Made by a program: the position numbers and the translations under genes | Part shown: positions 16,651 to 25,722 of the stretch, in pieces | How the letters are laid out: every line of letters starts with the position of its first letter | How positions within the stretch are numbered: position 1 is the stretch's first letter | Notes under the pieces: model-generated | Told to the model about the DNA's origin: nothing | Database searches by the model: none | What the model saw: the letters and a program-made list of their open reading frames with translations, nothing else | Source: Deltaproteobacteria bacterium | GTDB taxonomy: Bacteria > Desulfobacterota > Desulfovibrionia > Desulfovibrionales > Desulfovibrionaceae | NCBI GenBank assembly: GCA_031275645.1 | Contig: JAISOL010000038.1 | Span: 1 to 52,700, forward strand | DNA length: 52,700 nucleotides | Direction: 5' to 3'

Positions 16651-17601
16651 ATGAGCGAAGCAACGGGAAATATATTTCTTCTGCGCTCTGGATTCGGAAA
16701 GGAAGCCGAAACCTTTACTCCGGAGGACGAAGCCGCCGTATCCTCCTTTATCCCGCCGGCGCGCCCCTGGAAGGGACCGGACGGGGCGGACGGCCTGCGC
16801 CTGGAGGTTAAAGGCGGTACAGACACCTTTATCTGCTCCCTGTGTCCCTCAAGCTTTGATCCGGCCTGGAGTCTGCATGCTCTGGGCCTGCTGCCGGACT
16901 GGGGGGCGGCGCTGGCCCTGCGGCAGTCGGCCGGGCGCGGACAACTGCGCCGGAGCTGGTCTTCTCCCTTGGGGAATCTGCACGTGAGTTTCAAACTCCC
17001 GGCAAGCGGTCTCTTTTCCTCCTCCTCCGCCACCGTGCTTCTGGCCCTGCTTCTCAGCGAGGCTTTCGAGACTCTGGGGCTTCACCTCCGGCTCAAATGG
17101 CCGAATGATCTCGTCCTGCTCACGGATCGCGGATACGCAAAGCTTGGCGGAATGCTTCTGGAGGAAAAAAACGGCGCGCGCATAGCCGGCCTGGGCGTAA
17201 ACTGCCTCCATATGCCCGAAAACGCCCTGCTGCGCGAGGAGGCCGCCCTTCCCCCGGCCGTTCTGCCGAAAAATTTCGCTCCGCGCGCCCCTGTAACCCT
17301 CTGGCTTGAACTTGTAAAAAAAATAAAGGAGATTTATAATGAAAGATTCAAGGATACTCAGCACTCGGACTTACTCCGCCTGGCCGAACGACGTCTGCTC
17401 TGGCGCGGCGAGGAAGTTCGTATAGACGACCCTTCCGCGCCGGTTCTGACCGGAATTCCGGTCGGCCTCTCGGAAGAGGGCGGGCTTTTGCTGCGTATAA
17501 AAAACAACGCCGGGGGAGAAGACATTTACGAACTCGTATCCGGAGGCATCGCGCGTATGGATTCCGGATACCGCCAAAAACGGCCACACGCTGAAGAGTA
17601 A
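16651..17601 (+). CDS. birA: Biotin-[carboxylase] protein ligase
   Basis: It activates biotin with ATP and attaches it to a lysine of carboxylases. The ligase core begins near residue 85, with GRGQLRR (95-101), KWPND (149-153) and KLGGML (164-169). The N-terminal 80 residues do not resemble the BirA winged-helix domain, so it is unlikely to repress biotin genes. The C-terminal small domain (about 255-310) is present. The stop lies 7 bases before pyruvate carboxylase, so the enzyme and its likely main substrate are made from one message. It is divergent from cca across 138 bases. A GC hairpin (16620-16636, CCGGCT-GATGG-AGCCGG) occupies the leader. The start codon lacks a strong ribosome site. 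Confidence 0.9.
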   Translation: MSEATGNIFLLRSGFGKEAETFTPEDEAAVSSFIPPARPWKGPDGADGLRLEVKGGTDTFICSLCPSSFDPAWSLHALGLLPDWGAALALRQSAGRGQLRRSWSSPLGNLHVSFKLPASGLFSSSSATVLLALLLSEAFETLGLHLRLKWPNDLVLLTDRGYAKLGGMLLEEKNGARIAGLGVNCLHMPENALLREEAALPPAVLPKNFAPRAPVTLWLELVKKIKEIYNERFKDTQHSDLLRLAERRLLWRGEEVRIDDPSAPVLTGIPVGLSEEGGLLLRIKNNAGGEDIYELVSGGIARMDSGYRQKRPHAEE

Positions 17602-17608
17602 AGGGACT

Positions 17609-20600
17609 ATGACAGAAAAAAGCTTTGAACAGGTGCTGGAGGAGCTGAAAGGCAAGCCGATCCTGGTGACAAACCGGGGAATCCCGGCCCGGCGCATCTG
17701 CCGTTCAGTGCGGGAACGCCTGGAAGCCATAGCCGTAATGACCGCCACGGATGTGGACAAGGCGGCCCCGGCGGCTTCAGCCGCGCAGGAACTCCTGCTT
17801 CTGGGGCCGGACCCCAGCGCCTATCTGGATTTGGAATTGGTGATTTCCCTGGCCAAACAGCATGGCGTAGTGGGAATTCACCCCGGCTGGGGATTCGCCT
17901 CCGAGGACGACTCCTTTCCGGTTCTCTGCGCCGAAGCCGGCATGGTTTTCATCGGGTCCTCGGCTCAGGCCATGCGCCTTCTGGGCAACAAGGTCCAAGT
18001 GCGCCGTCTGGCCAGAACTCTGGATATTCCGGTGGTTCCAGGCTCGGATGGAGCAGTGGACATACCGGAAGCGCGCAGGGCCGCCGCGAAGCTGACCTAT
18101 CCCATCATGCTCAAAGCCGAAGGCGGCGGCGGCGGAAGAGGCATTTTTGTCGTGCATAACGATGAGGAGCTGGAGACGGCCTTTTTCAAAGCCTCCACTA
18201 TGGCTCAGGCTTCTTTCGGCAACCCCGGCGTCTATGTGGAAAAATTTCTGACCAGAGTACGCCACATTGAAATTCAGGTCATCGCGGATAAATACGGCAA
18301 TATTTTCACCTTTGACGAACGCGACTGCTCCGTGCAGCGCAACAATCAGAAACTGATAGAAATCACTCCTTCGCCCTGGGCCGGGATAAGCGAAGAACTG
18401 CGCGCGCGCCTGAAAGACTATGCCCGCAAACTGGTCAAAGCCGTAGCCTACGATTCGCTCTGCACAGTGGAGTTTCTGATTACTCCCTCCGGCTCGCCCT
18501 ATCTGATTGAAGTCAATACCCGCCTGCAGGTGGAACACGGGATTACTGAAGCCCGTTACGGCATTGACCTGGTCGAGGAGCAGATTGCCATTGCTTTCGG
18601 CTCCAGATTGCGTTTTACCGAAGAAAACACCAGACCGGTGCATCACGCCATGCAGGTGCGCATCAACTGCGAAGACCCGCAAAAAAATTTCCTGCCCAAT
18701 TCCGGCACCATCACCCGCTACGTTTCTCCCGGCGGGCCGGGGGTGCGTCTGGATTCAAACCTGAGCGCCGGCTATGAATTCCCTTCCAACTATGATTCCG
18801 CCGGTTCCCTGCTCATAGCCTACGGTAATGACTGGGACAAAACCATCGCCATTATGCGCCGCGCTCTGACCGAATATGTGGTCGGCGGCCTCAAAACCAC
18901 CATTCCCTTCTATCGCCAGGTTCTTAAAAACGATCTTTTCCGGGCCGGCGACTTTGACACTTCCTTCATCCCGCTGCATCCGGAACTTCTGGACTACAAT
19001 GATCTAGCCCCTGAGTCGGAACGACTTTCCAGGCTCATCGCCGAAATCTCCGCTCAGGGCTACAACCCCTTTGTCCAGCTCGGAGAGTACCGTAGCGCCG
19101 ACACGCCGCGCGTGGCCGGCAATATAACGATTTTTCCGCCCCTTGACCAGGAAACGGAGCTCGCTCCTTCGCCCTATCCCAGGGGAGATCGCCGGGCTCT
19201 GCTGGATTTCGTGCGCGATTCCGGGTATATCCATTTTACGGACACCACCTGCCGTGACAACACCCAATCCAACAGCGGCAACCGCTTCCGCCTGGCGGAA
19301 GACAGGCTCATAGGCCCCTATCTGGACAACTGCGGCTTTTTTTCGCTGGAAACAGGCGGCGGCGCCCATTTCCATGTGGCCATGCTGGCCAACATGACCT
19401 ACCCTTTCAGCGAAGCCAGAGTCTGGAACCAGTTCGCCCCCAAAACCCTGAAGCAGATCCTTATCCGCTCCACCAATCTTCTGGGCTACCGGCCAATGCC
19501 GCGCAACCTGATGCGCCGCACGGCCGAAATGGTCTGTACGGAATTTCAGATAATCCGCTGTTTCGACTTCCTGAACCAGGCGGAAAACATGCGCCCTCTG
19601 GCGGAAGTGGTGCTGAACGACGCGACCTGCGTCTTTGAACCGGCCATAGCCCTGAGCTACAGCCCGGCTTTTACCGTGGAATACTACCTGGAAGCGGCCG
19701 AGTCCATGCTGCGCCTTGCTGGCGATGTCGGCGGAATTTCCCCGGAAAAAGCCTGCGTGCGCATGATTCTCGGCCTCAAGGATATGGGCGGCACCTGCCC
19801 GGCCCACTTCATGACGCGCCTTGTCACAGCCCTGCGTAAAAAATGGCCCTCCCTGGTGCTGCATTATCACCGTCATTATACGGACGGACATTTCATCCCG
19901 GCCGTGGGGGCCGCGGCCAGGGCCGGGGCGCAAATCGTGGATACTTCCCTGGCGGCCGTCACCCGCTGGTACGGACAGGGGGAAGTGCTTTCCACCGCCG
20001 CCTATCTGGAGGAAGACCTGGGGCTTGAAACCCGGCTCAACAAAAAACTGATCCGCGACTGCAATTTCGTGCTCAAGCAGATCGCTCCCTACTACGACCG
20101 CTACACCTCTCCCTATTTCCAGGGCGTGGATTTCGACGTGCGCAGCCACGGCATGCCCGGAGGAGCGACCTCCTCCTCCCAGGAAGGAGCCCTCAAACAG
20201 GGGCAAATCGCCCTCCTGCCGTACATGCTGCGCTTTCTGGCCGGGACGCGCCGGATCGTCTTTTACCATGACGTGACCCCCGGCTCACAGATCACCTGGA
20301 ATACGGCTTTTCTGGGCGTGACCGGCGCTTACGCGCGGGGCGGAGAAGAAGAGGTGCGCCACCTCCTGCGTATTCTGGAAGAGGTGGCCGGACAGGCGGA
20401 AGAAACTTTGTCCGAAAGCTTGAAAGAGGAAAGGCTGATTATTTACCGGGATTGCAACGACGCTTTCAGAGACCTGCTTTTGGGAAAATACGGCCGCCTC
20501 CCTCTGGGTTTTCCTCCGGACTGGGTGTACCGCAGCGCCTTTCAGCAGGACTGGCGGAAAGCTCTGGCCAGACGCACGGAAATCCCGCCTCTGGAGAAAC

Positions 20601-21310
20601 TGCCGGATGCGGATATGGAAGGGGAACGCGCCGCGCTCAAGGGACTCATACTCCGCGAACCCAACGAGGAAGAACTGCTCATGTATCTGAACCATCCCGG
20701 AGACGCGGTAAAAACCATTGAATTCCGGCAGCGTTTCGGCGATCCCAACAATCTTCCTCTGGCGGTGTGGTTTGAAGGATTACAGGAAGGGACGGAACTC
20801 AACTTCACCGACAGCAACGGCAAACCGCACAATTTCCATCTCCTGCGCATTCAGCGCCAGAATAAGCTCGGCATATCCGTGGTCCGCTATGTGCTGGACT
20901 CGGAATTCATGAGCCACGACGTCCGGGTGGGCAAGGGGGAAACTTCAGCCGCCAGAGGAACGGTTCTGGCCGATCCGGCCAATGAATACCATATCCCCTC
21001 GCCCAGCAACGGCGATTTGTGGGTGGTCTACGTCAAAGCCGGCGATATGGTGAAAAAGGGGCAGGAACTGTTCAACATCTCGATTATGAAACAGGAAAAG
21101 GCCGTGCTGGCTCCTTTTGACGCGCAGGTCAAACGCGTGCTCAAAACCGCCGACTTCAAGGCAAACAAAAAAATGACCCCGGTTCGCTCCGGAGAGCTGC
21201 TCGTCGAGCTTGCTCCCGTTCCGGCGCGCTGTCCCAATCCGCAGTGCGGCAAAATTCTGCCGGGCAAAGACTACGCCTTCTGTCCCCACTGCGGACAGAG
21301 CACGGCGTAA
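17609..21310 (+). CDS. pyc: Pyruvate carboxylase with a C-terminal zinc-ribbon tail
   Basis: It makes oxaloacetate from pyruvate, bicarbonate and ATP for anaplerosis and gluconeogenesis. The 1233 residues hold a biotin carboxylase domain (about 15-465; ATP-grasp glycine loop AEGGGGGRG near 170, EVNTRLQVEHG near 310), a carboxyltransferase barrel (about 535-830; DTTCRDNTQS from Asp545, LKDMGGTCPAH), a linker domain, and a biotinyl domain (about 1110-1200). The biotin lysine is Lys1161 in IMKQ; most carboxylases have MKM. After that domain come four cysteines, C1208-x4-C1213-x11-C1225-x2-C1228, a small zinc-ribbon not standard in this enzyme. GGGAC precedes the ATG. Desulfovibrio species are known to carry a carboxylase of this size beside PEP synthase, as here. 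Confidence 0.95.
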   Translation: MTEKSFEQVLEELKGKPILVTNRGIPARRICRSVRERLEAIAVMTATDVDKAAPAASAAQELLLLGPDPSAYLDLELVISLAKQHGVVGIHPGWGFASEDDSFPVLCAEAGMVFIGSSAQAMRLLGNKVQVRRLARTLDIPVVPGSDGAVDIPEARRAAAKLTYPIMLKAEGGGGGRGIFVVHNDEELETAFFKASTMAQASFGNPGVYVEKFLTRVRHIEIQVIADKYGNIFTFDERDCSVQRNNQKLIEITPSPWAGISEELRARLKDYARKLVKAVAYDSLCTVEFLITPSGSPYLIEVNTRLQVEHGITEARYGIDLVEEQIAIAFGSRLRFTEENTRPVHHAMQVRINCEDPQKNFLPNSGTITRYVSPGGPGVRLDSNLSAGYEFPSNYDSAGSLLIAYGNDWDKTIAIMRRALTEYVVGGLKTTIPFYRQVLKNDLFRAGDFDTSFIPLHPELLDYNDLAPESERLSRLIAEISAQGYNPFVQLGEYRSADTPRVAGNITIFPPLDQETELAPSPYPRGDRRALLDFVRDSGYIHFTDTTCRDNTQSNSGNRFRLAEDRLIGPYLDNCGFFSLETGGGAHFHVAMLANMTYPFSEARVWNQFAPKTLKQILIRSTNLLGYRPMPRNLMRRTAEMVCTEFQIIRCFDFLNQAENMRPLAEVVLNDATCVFEPAIALSYSPAFTVEYYLEAAESMLRLAGDVGGISPEKACVRMILGLKDMGGTCPAHFMTRLVTALRKKWPSLVLHYHRHYTDGHFIPAVGAAARAGAQIVDTSLAAVTRWYGQGEVLSTAAYLEEDLGLETRLNKKLIRDCNFVLKQIAPYYDRYTSPYFQGVDFDVRSHGMPGGATSSSQEGALKQGQIALLPYMLRFLAGTRRIVFYHDVTPGSQITWNTAFLGVTGAYARGGEEEVRHLLRILEEVAGQAEETLSESLKEERLIIYRDCNDAFRDLLLGKYGRLPLGFPPDWVYRSAFQQDWRKALARRTEIPPLEKLPDADMEGERAALKGLILREPNEEELLMYLNHPGDAVKTIEFRQRFGDPNNLPLAVWFEGLQEGTELNFTDSNGKPHNFHLLRIQRQNKLGISVVRYVLDSEFMSHDVRVGKGETSAARGTVLADPANEYHIPSPSNGDLWVVYVKAGDMVKKGQELFNISIMKQEKAVLAPFDAQVKRVLKTADFKANKKMTPVRSGELLVELAPVPARCPNPQCGKILPGKDYAFCPHCGQSTA

Positions 21311-21345
21311 CCCGCAAGGAGTGGCTGAAGCCCTCCGGCCCGGAA

Positions 21346-21837
21346 TTACGGGCGTTCAGCCCAGCGCGCATAGGGGTGTCTGACCAGGACGGCGTTGTAA
21401 TAACGCGCGTCTCCGGTCACTTCCTCTCCTATCCAGAACGGCCTGCTGAAAGTCTGATCCGCGCTCGCCAATTCCACTTCCGCCACCACCAGGCCGGCGT
21501 TTTCCGCCATAAATTCGTCTATTTCCCAGGTAAGGCCATCAGAGGGAACAAAATAGCGCTTTTTTTCGATAAACGGTCTTTCCGCCAGCGTCTCCAGCAT
21601 GGCCTCGCCATCGGACAAGGGAATCTCGTATTCGTATTCATCCCTGACCATGCCGGAACCGGCGCCCTTGACCGCAAGAAAAGCCCGGCCTCCGGCCACG
21701 CGCACGCGCACGACGCACCCGCCGGCACTGCTCAGATAGCCCTGCCGGCAATACAGAACTCTCTCGGCCAAATTCTTCCAGACAAAACTCCCGATCCCGT
21801 CGCGCAACAAAAATTTACGCTCGATCTCTCTGCCCAT
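21346..21837 (-). CDS. CYTH-domain protein (inorganic triphosphatase-like)
   Basis: A 163-residue protein beginning with the hallmark EIERKF (ExExK) at residues 4-9, the metal- and triphosphate-binding strand of the CYTH tunnel fold. Downstream are basic and acidic strands expected in the tunnel: RQGYLS, VRVRVAGGRAFLAVKG, EYEYEIP and WEIDEF with VVAEVEL. Small bacterial members are mostly inorganic triphosphatases; others are class IV adenylate cyclases or thiamine-triphosphatase relatives. The HFN/signature of cyclases is not evident, so phosphatase is the better guess. It converges on pyc with 35 bases between stops and diverges from ppsA. Confidence 0.85.
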   Translation of the reverse strand: MGREIERKFLLRDGIGSFVWKNLAERVLYCRQGYLSSAGGCVVRVRVAGGRAFLAVKGAGSGMVRDEYEYEIPLSDGEAMLETLAERPFIEKKRYFVPSDGLTWEIDEFMAENAGLVVAEVELASADQTFSRPFWIGEEVTGDARYYNAVLVRHPYARWAERP

Positions 21838-21954
21838 GACAATACTTCCTTCCCTTTCTATTCAAAACGGCCTTATACCCGATAAGCCGCCGCCCGGCAA
21901 CACCGACGCCGCATTCACGGACCCGCTCCTCGAAAAGCCGCCTCCTTCGCCCTA

Positions 21955-21975
21955 TTGACGTAAATATTCGTATCA
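21955..21975 (+). promoter_or_regulatory. Promoter/operator-like element upstream of ppsA
   Basis: TTGACG (21955-21960) is a good -35. The 20 bases TGACGTAAATATTCGTATCA (21956-21975) have TGA/TCA ends around a central AATATT, as in dimeric regulator sites, although the inner CGTA blocks are direct rather than inverted. The -10 is not clear. It lies about 60 bases before the ppsA start. Confidence 0.35.
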
Positions 21976-22027
21976 TAGTACATGAAATATGGCTTAAGCT
22001 TATGTATCAATACCAAAGGAGTCCTCC

Positions 22028-25000
22028 ATGCCCAAAACGAAAATAAATAAATCCGCGGAAGACACAGCCAAACTGATTCTGAACGGCGCGGAAATTGTGG
22101 CTATGGGAGAAGAGGCTGAGCTTCTGGTGGGGGGAAAAAACTACAATACAGCCATTATAAGCCAGGTTCCCGGAGTAAGGGCGCCGCATTTCCGGGCGGT
22201 CTCCTCCGTGGCCTTCCATCTGGTGCTGGATAACTGCTTCATCAACCCGGCCGTTGTCCGCGCGGTTGTGGACAGAGAATACAAGCGCATTGACTGGAAT
22301 GATCCGGAAATAAGCGGAGATTCGGAATTTTTGCAGAAGCTCGTGCGTACCCTGGGAAAACTCATCCGGGACGAAGGCGGCGCCCAGGATAAAGGACAGA
22401 GCAAAACCAAGCTGCGCACCTTCATCAACAATGTGGTGGAAGGCTTCGCCACCTCCCCGGAAGGCATAGACCAGTTGCGCAGGCGCTCCGTGCTGGTGCA
22501 GGCCGCCATTCTTTCCGTCATTCTGCCCGAAGAGGTGGACGAGGCGATACGCCGGGGTTACGCGGAAATCTGCGCCGAGGCGGAGGAAGAAAATGTTCCC
22601 GTGGCCGTGCGTTCTTCAGCCGCCGGAGAGGATTCCCGTAAAAAAGCCTTTGCCGGTTTGCAGGATACCTATTTGAACATGAACGGCCCGGAGCAGGTGG
22701 TCACGGCCTATCACTGGGACTGCGCCTCCGCCTACAACCTGCGTTCCATGACCTACCGCCGGGAAGCCGTGCTGGACGCCCTGGCCAGGGCGGAAGCCAC
22801 CGGAGACGAGAGCATTTCCCTCAAAGCCAAGCAGGAATGGGCCATTGAGAACACTTCCCTTTCCGTGTGCCTGATGCGCATGATCAATCCGGTTATCTCG
22901 GGCACGGCCTTTTCTGCGGACACGGCCACCGGCTGCCGGGGCACAACGCGCAACGATCTGGTTTCAATTGACGCCAGTTACGGCCTGGGCGAGGCGGTGG
23001 TGGGCGGCATGGTCACTCCGGACAAATACTACGTCTTCCGGCGTGATGACGGAAACGAAGTGGTCATCCGCCAGATGGGCTGCAAGGACATCAAAATTGT
23101 TTATGAACACGGCGGCGGCACCAAGAAAGTCCAGGTGCCGGAACAGGAGGTTTACCGCTGGTCCCTTTCACTGAGCCAGGCCGAGACAGTGGCCAGGGGA
23201 GTGCGCTCCATCAGCCAGGCCTATGGCGGCATGATTATGGATTCAGAGTTCTGCGTGGATAAAAACGATGTGCTATGGTTTGTGCAGGCCAGGCCGGAAA
23301 CCCGCTGGAACGAAGAATTCGAGCTGCATCCGGACACTATTTTCATGCGGCGCAAAGAGGTGGACCCCAAATACCTCCAGGGAGCGGAGCTTCTGCTGGA
23401 AGGCAACGGCGCCTCCCGCGGCGCCGGGCAGGGCACGGTGAGATTCCTTCGTTCAGCCCTGGAACTGAACCGGGTTGAAAAAGGGGATATCCTGGTCGCT
23501 GAGCGCACCGATCCGGATATGGTTCCGGGCATGCGCATAGCCTCGGCCATTATGGCCGACGTGGGCGGAGACACCTCGCATGCGGCCATCACTTCCCGCG
23601 AACTGGGCATCCCGGCGGTGATAGGCATACAGCGCCTGGACATGCTGCGCACTCTGGACGGACAGGAAGTGACGGTGGACGGTTCCAACGGACGCGTATA
23701 CAAGGGTTTGCTGCCTCTGGTGGACGTGGGCGGCGAAATAGACCTGTCCACCCTGCCCGAGACCCGCACCAAAGTCGGCCTGGTGCTGGCCGACGTGGGG
23801 CAGGCCATGTTCCTTTCCCGTCTGCGCAACATGAGTGATTTTGAAGTCGGGCTCCTGCGCGCCGAATTCATGCTGGGCAATATCGGGGTGCATCCCATGG
23901 CCCTGGCGGCTTACGACAGCGGCGAACTGGAGCGGGACGTGCAGGAGCACCTCCTGGCGCTGGAAGAACAGCTTTCCAAAATCCTGCGTTCCCAGTACAA
24001 CGCCGGGCTGATCAGCGGACGGCTCCGCCTGCGCGAATATGTGGCCCATCTTACCGGTCTGCATCCTGAAATTGAAAAATTGAACAACCAGGATATGCAC
24101 GGTTCGGAACAGGCTCTGTTCTTGCAGCGCAGCCTGCGCGAGCTGGAAAACCGGCTGGACGAATATGTGGAACGGGCGGCCAGGCGCCTGGATATACTCA
24201 ACACCAGCACGGATCTGGATTTGCATGTGCGCATTATCTACGGCTTTGAGGAGGAGCCCGGCCCGCTTGCGGGGACTTCGGCGGAAATAGCCAGCCGGCG
24301 CACGGAAATTGAGGCTGAAATAAAAATGCACAGCGAACGGGCCGCAAGTAATCCCCTGATCCAGGAAAGCCTGCGCGAAATAGCTTCTCTCCGTTCGGAT
24401 GTGGCCAGGCGAAACGGCATGGATAAAGAAATCGAGGCTGTACGCGCCATACCTCTGCACATCAGGGAGCTCATCCGCTCCCGCGGCTACCGTTCCGGCA
24501 AGGAACATTACGTGCAGACTCTCTCCCAGGGCCTGGCCCTGTTCTGCATGGCCTTTTACGGGCGGGACATAATCTACCGCACCACCGACTTCAAATCCAA
24601 TGAATACCGCAATCTCCTGGGAGGCATGCTCTACGAGAACACGGAGGACAACCCCATGCTCGGCTGGCGCGGCGTTTCCCGCGATCTGAGCGATTGGGAA
24701 CTGGAGGCCTTCAAACTGGCCCGCGGCGTATACGGCGGACGCAATCTGCACATTATGCTGCCTTTTGTCCGCACCCTGGAAGAAGCTCGCAGCATGCGCA
24801 TATATATGGAACAGGTGCACAAACTCAAAAGCGGCCAGGACGGGCTCAAGGTGATCCAGATGTCCGAGCTGCCCAGCAATGCCATTCTTTCCAAAGAATT
24901 CATCAGGGAATTCGACGGCTTTTCCATAGGCTCCAACGACATGACCCAGATGGTTCTGGCCACGGACCGCGACAATGCCAGCCTTGGCCATATTTACGAC

Positions 25001-25573
25001 GAGGAAGACCCGGCCGTGGTCTGGGCTATCCTGGTCACCATCTTCACCGGCATAAAAACCGGCAGAAAAGTCGGCTTCTGCGGACAGGGCGTCTCCAACA
25101 GCCTGATTATCCGTGGCCTGGTGGCCATAGCAGGCATTACCTCCGCCTCGGTGGTGCCGGATACCTACTACCAGACCAAGCTGGACATCCACAGCCTAGA
25201 GCAGGAAAACATCCCCGCGTCCGGGCTCGGCTCCTGGCTGCGTCTTCAGCATCACAAAAATCTCTGTTTCCTGATGGAGAAAGAAGGCTACGGGCATATC
25301 CTCAAAAAATACGACCAGCCTGAAGATTTGGAAGAATGGTATGAAGGCGAACTCTCCCGTCTGCAGGATAACCTGCGCGGAAGCCTGGAAAGCGCCAAGG
25401 AAAAATTTTACCGCCAGGAATGGTCTAACTTCCGGCGCATCTTTCACAAGCCGGTCATCTACGCTTCCTGGGACTGGGACAAAACCGTGGAAGACGCCCT
25501 GCGCCACTCCGGATTCCGGAACTTTGAGGAACAGGCTGAAGCTCTGGAAGAAGTGCGCCGGAAAAAACTATGA
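22028..25573 (+). CDS. ppsA: Phosphoenolpyruvate synthase (pyruvate, water dikinase), long form
   Basis: It converts pyruvate, ATP and water to PEP, AMP and phosphate. The 1181 residues include an N-terminal ATP-binding domain (about 1-430; VPVAVRSSAAGEDS near 195 and the VLWFVQARPE end), a swivelling domain with phospho-His518 (GGDTSHAAITSRELGIPAVIG), and a C-terminal PEP-binding barrel (about 850-1090; SIGSNDMTQMVLATDRD, catalytic Cys1018 in GFCGQG). Standard PpsA has about 790 residues. The extra length is mostly a charged helical insert between the His domain and the barrel (about 640-830) and a longer N-terminal part. AAGGAG precedes the ATG. Together with pyc it forms a two-step pyruvate to oxaloacetate/PEP node. 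All catalytic residues I can check are present. Confidence 0.93.
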   Translation: MPKTKINKSAEDTAKLILNGAEIVAMGEEAELLVGGKNYNTAIISQVPGVRAPHFRAVSSVAFHLVLDNCFINPAVVRAVVDREYKRIDWNDPEISGDSEFLQKLVRTLGKLIRDEGGAQDKGQSKTKLRTFINNVVEGFATSPEGIDQLRRRSVLVQAAILSVILPEEVDEAIRRGYAEICAEAEEENVPVAVRSSAAGEDSRKKAFAGLQDTYLNMNGPEQVVTAYHWDCASAYNLRSMTYRREAVLDALARAEATGDESISLKAKQEWAIENTSLSVCLMRMINPVISGTAFSADTATGCRGTTRNDLVSIDASYGLGEAVVGGMVTPDKYYVFRRDDGNEVVIRQMGCKDIKIVYEHGGGTKKVQVPEQEVYRWSLSLSQAETVARGVRSISQAYGGMIMDSEFCVDKNDVLWFVQARPETRWNEEFELHPDTIFMRRKEVDPKYLQGAELLLEGNGASRGAGQGTVRFLRSALELNRVEKGDILVAERTDPDMVPGMRIASAIMADVGGDTSHAAITSRELGIPAVIGIQRLDMLRTLDGQEVTVDGSNGRVYKGLLPLVDVGGEIDLSTLPETRTKVGLVLADVGQAMFLSRLRNMSDFEVGLLRAEFMLGNIGVHPMALAAYDSGELERDVQEHLLALEEQLSKILRSQYNAGLISGRLRLREYVAHLTGLHPEIEKLNNQDMHGSEQALFLQRSLRELENRLDEYVERAARRLDILNTSTDLDLHVRIIYGFEEEPGPLAGTSAEIASRRTEIEAEIKMHSERAASNPLIQESLREIASLRSDVARRNGMDKEIEAVRAIPLHIRELIRSRGYRSGKEHYVQTLSQGLALFCMAFYGRDIIYRTTDFKSNEYRNLLGGMLYENTEDNPMLGWRGVSRDLSDWELEAFKLARGVYGGRNLHIMLPFVRTLEEARSMRIYMEQVHKLKSGQDGLKVIQMSELPSNAILSKEFIREFDGFSIGSNDMTQMVLATDRDNASLGHIYDEEDPAVVWAILVTIFTGIKTGRKVGFCGQGVSNSLIIRGLVAIAGITSASVVPDTYYQTKLDIHSLEQENIPASGLGSWLRLQHHKNLCFLMEKEGYGHILKKYDQPEDLEEWYEGELSRLQDNLRGSLESAKEKFYRQEWSNFRRIFHKPVIYASWDWDKTVEDALRHSGFRNFEEQAEALEEVRRKKL

Positions 25574-25625
25574 GCCCGCGGGAATTTTTCTCCGCTTCTT
25601 ACAGCTTTACCTTTGAATCCGTATA

Positions 25626-25652
25626 TGATAACAGGTCTCAAAACTGATAACA
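25626..25652 (+). promoter_or_regulatory. Direct repeat TGATAACA upstream of the peroxiredoxin gene
   Basis: TGATAACA occurs at 25626-25633 and again at 25645-25652, start-to-start spacing 19 bases, ahead of TTGACT (25656-25661). Two helical turns of spacing suit a regulator binding the same face of DNA. No named binding site was recognised. Confidence 0.35.
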
Positions 25653-25722
25653 TTCTTGACTGAACTACCTTGGCGCTCCGCGCTGTCGCGAAGCGTTCAA
25701 AAACAAAATTCTGGAGGATTAC

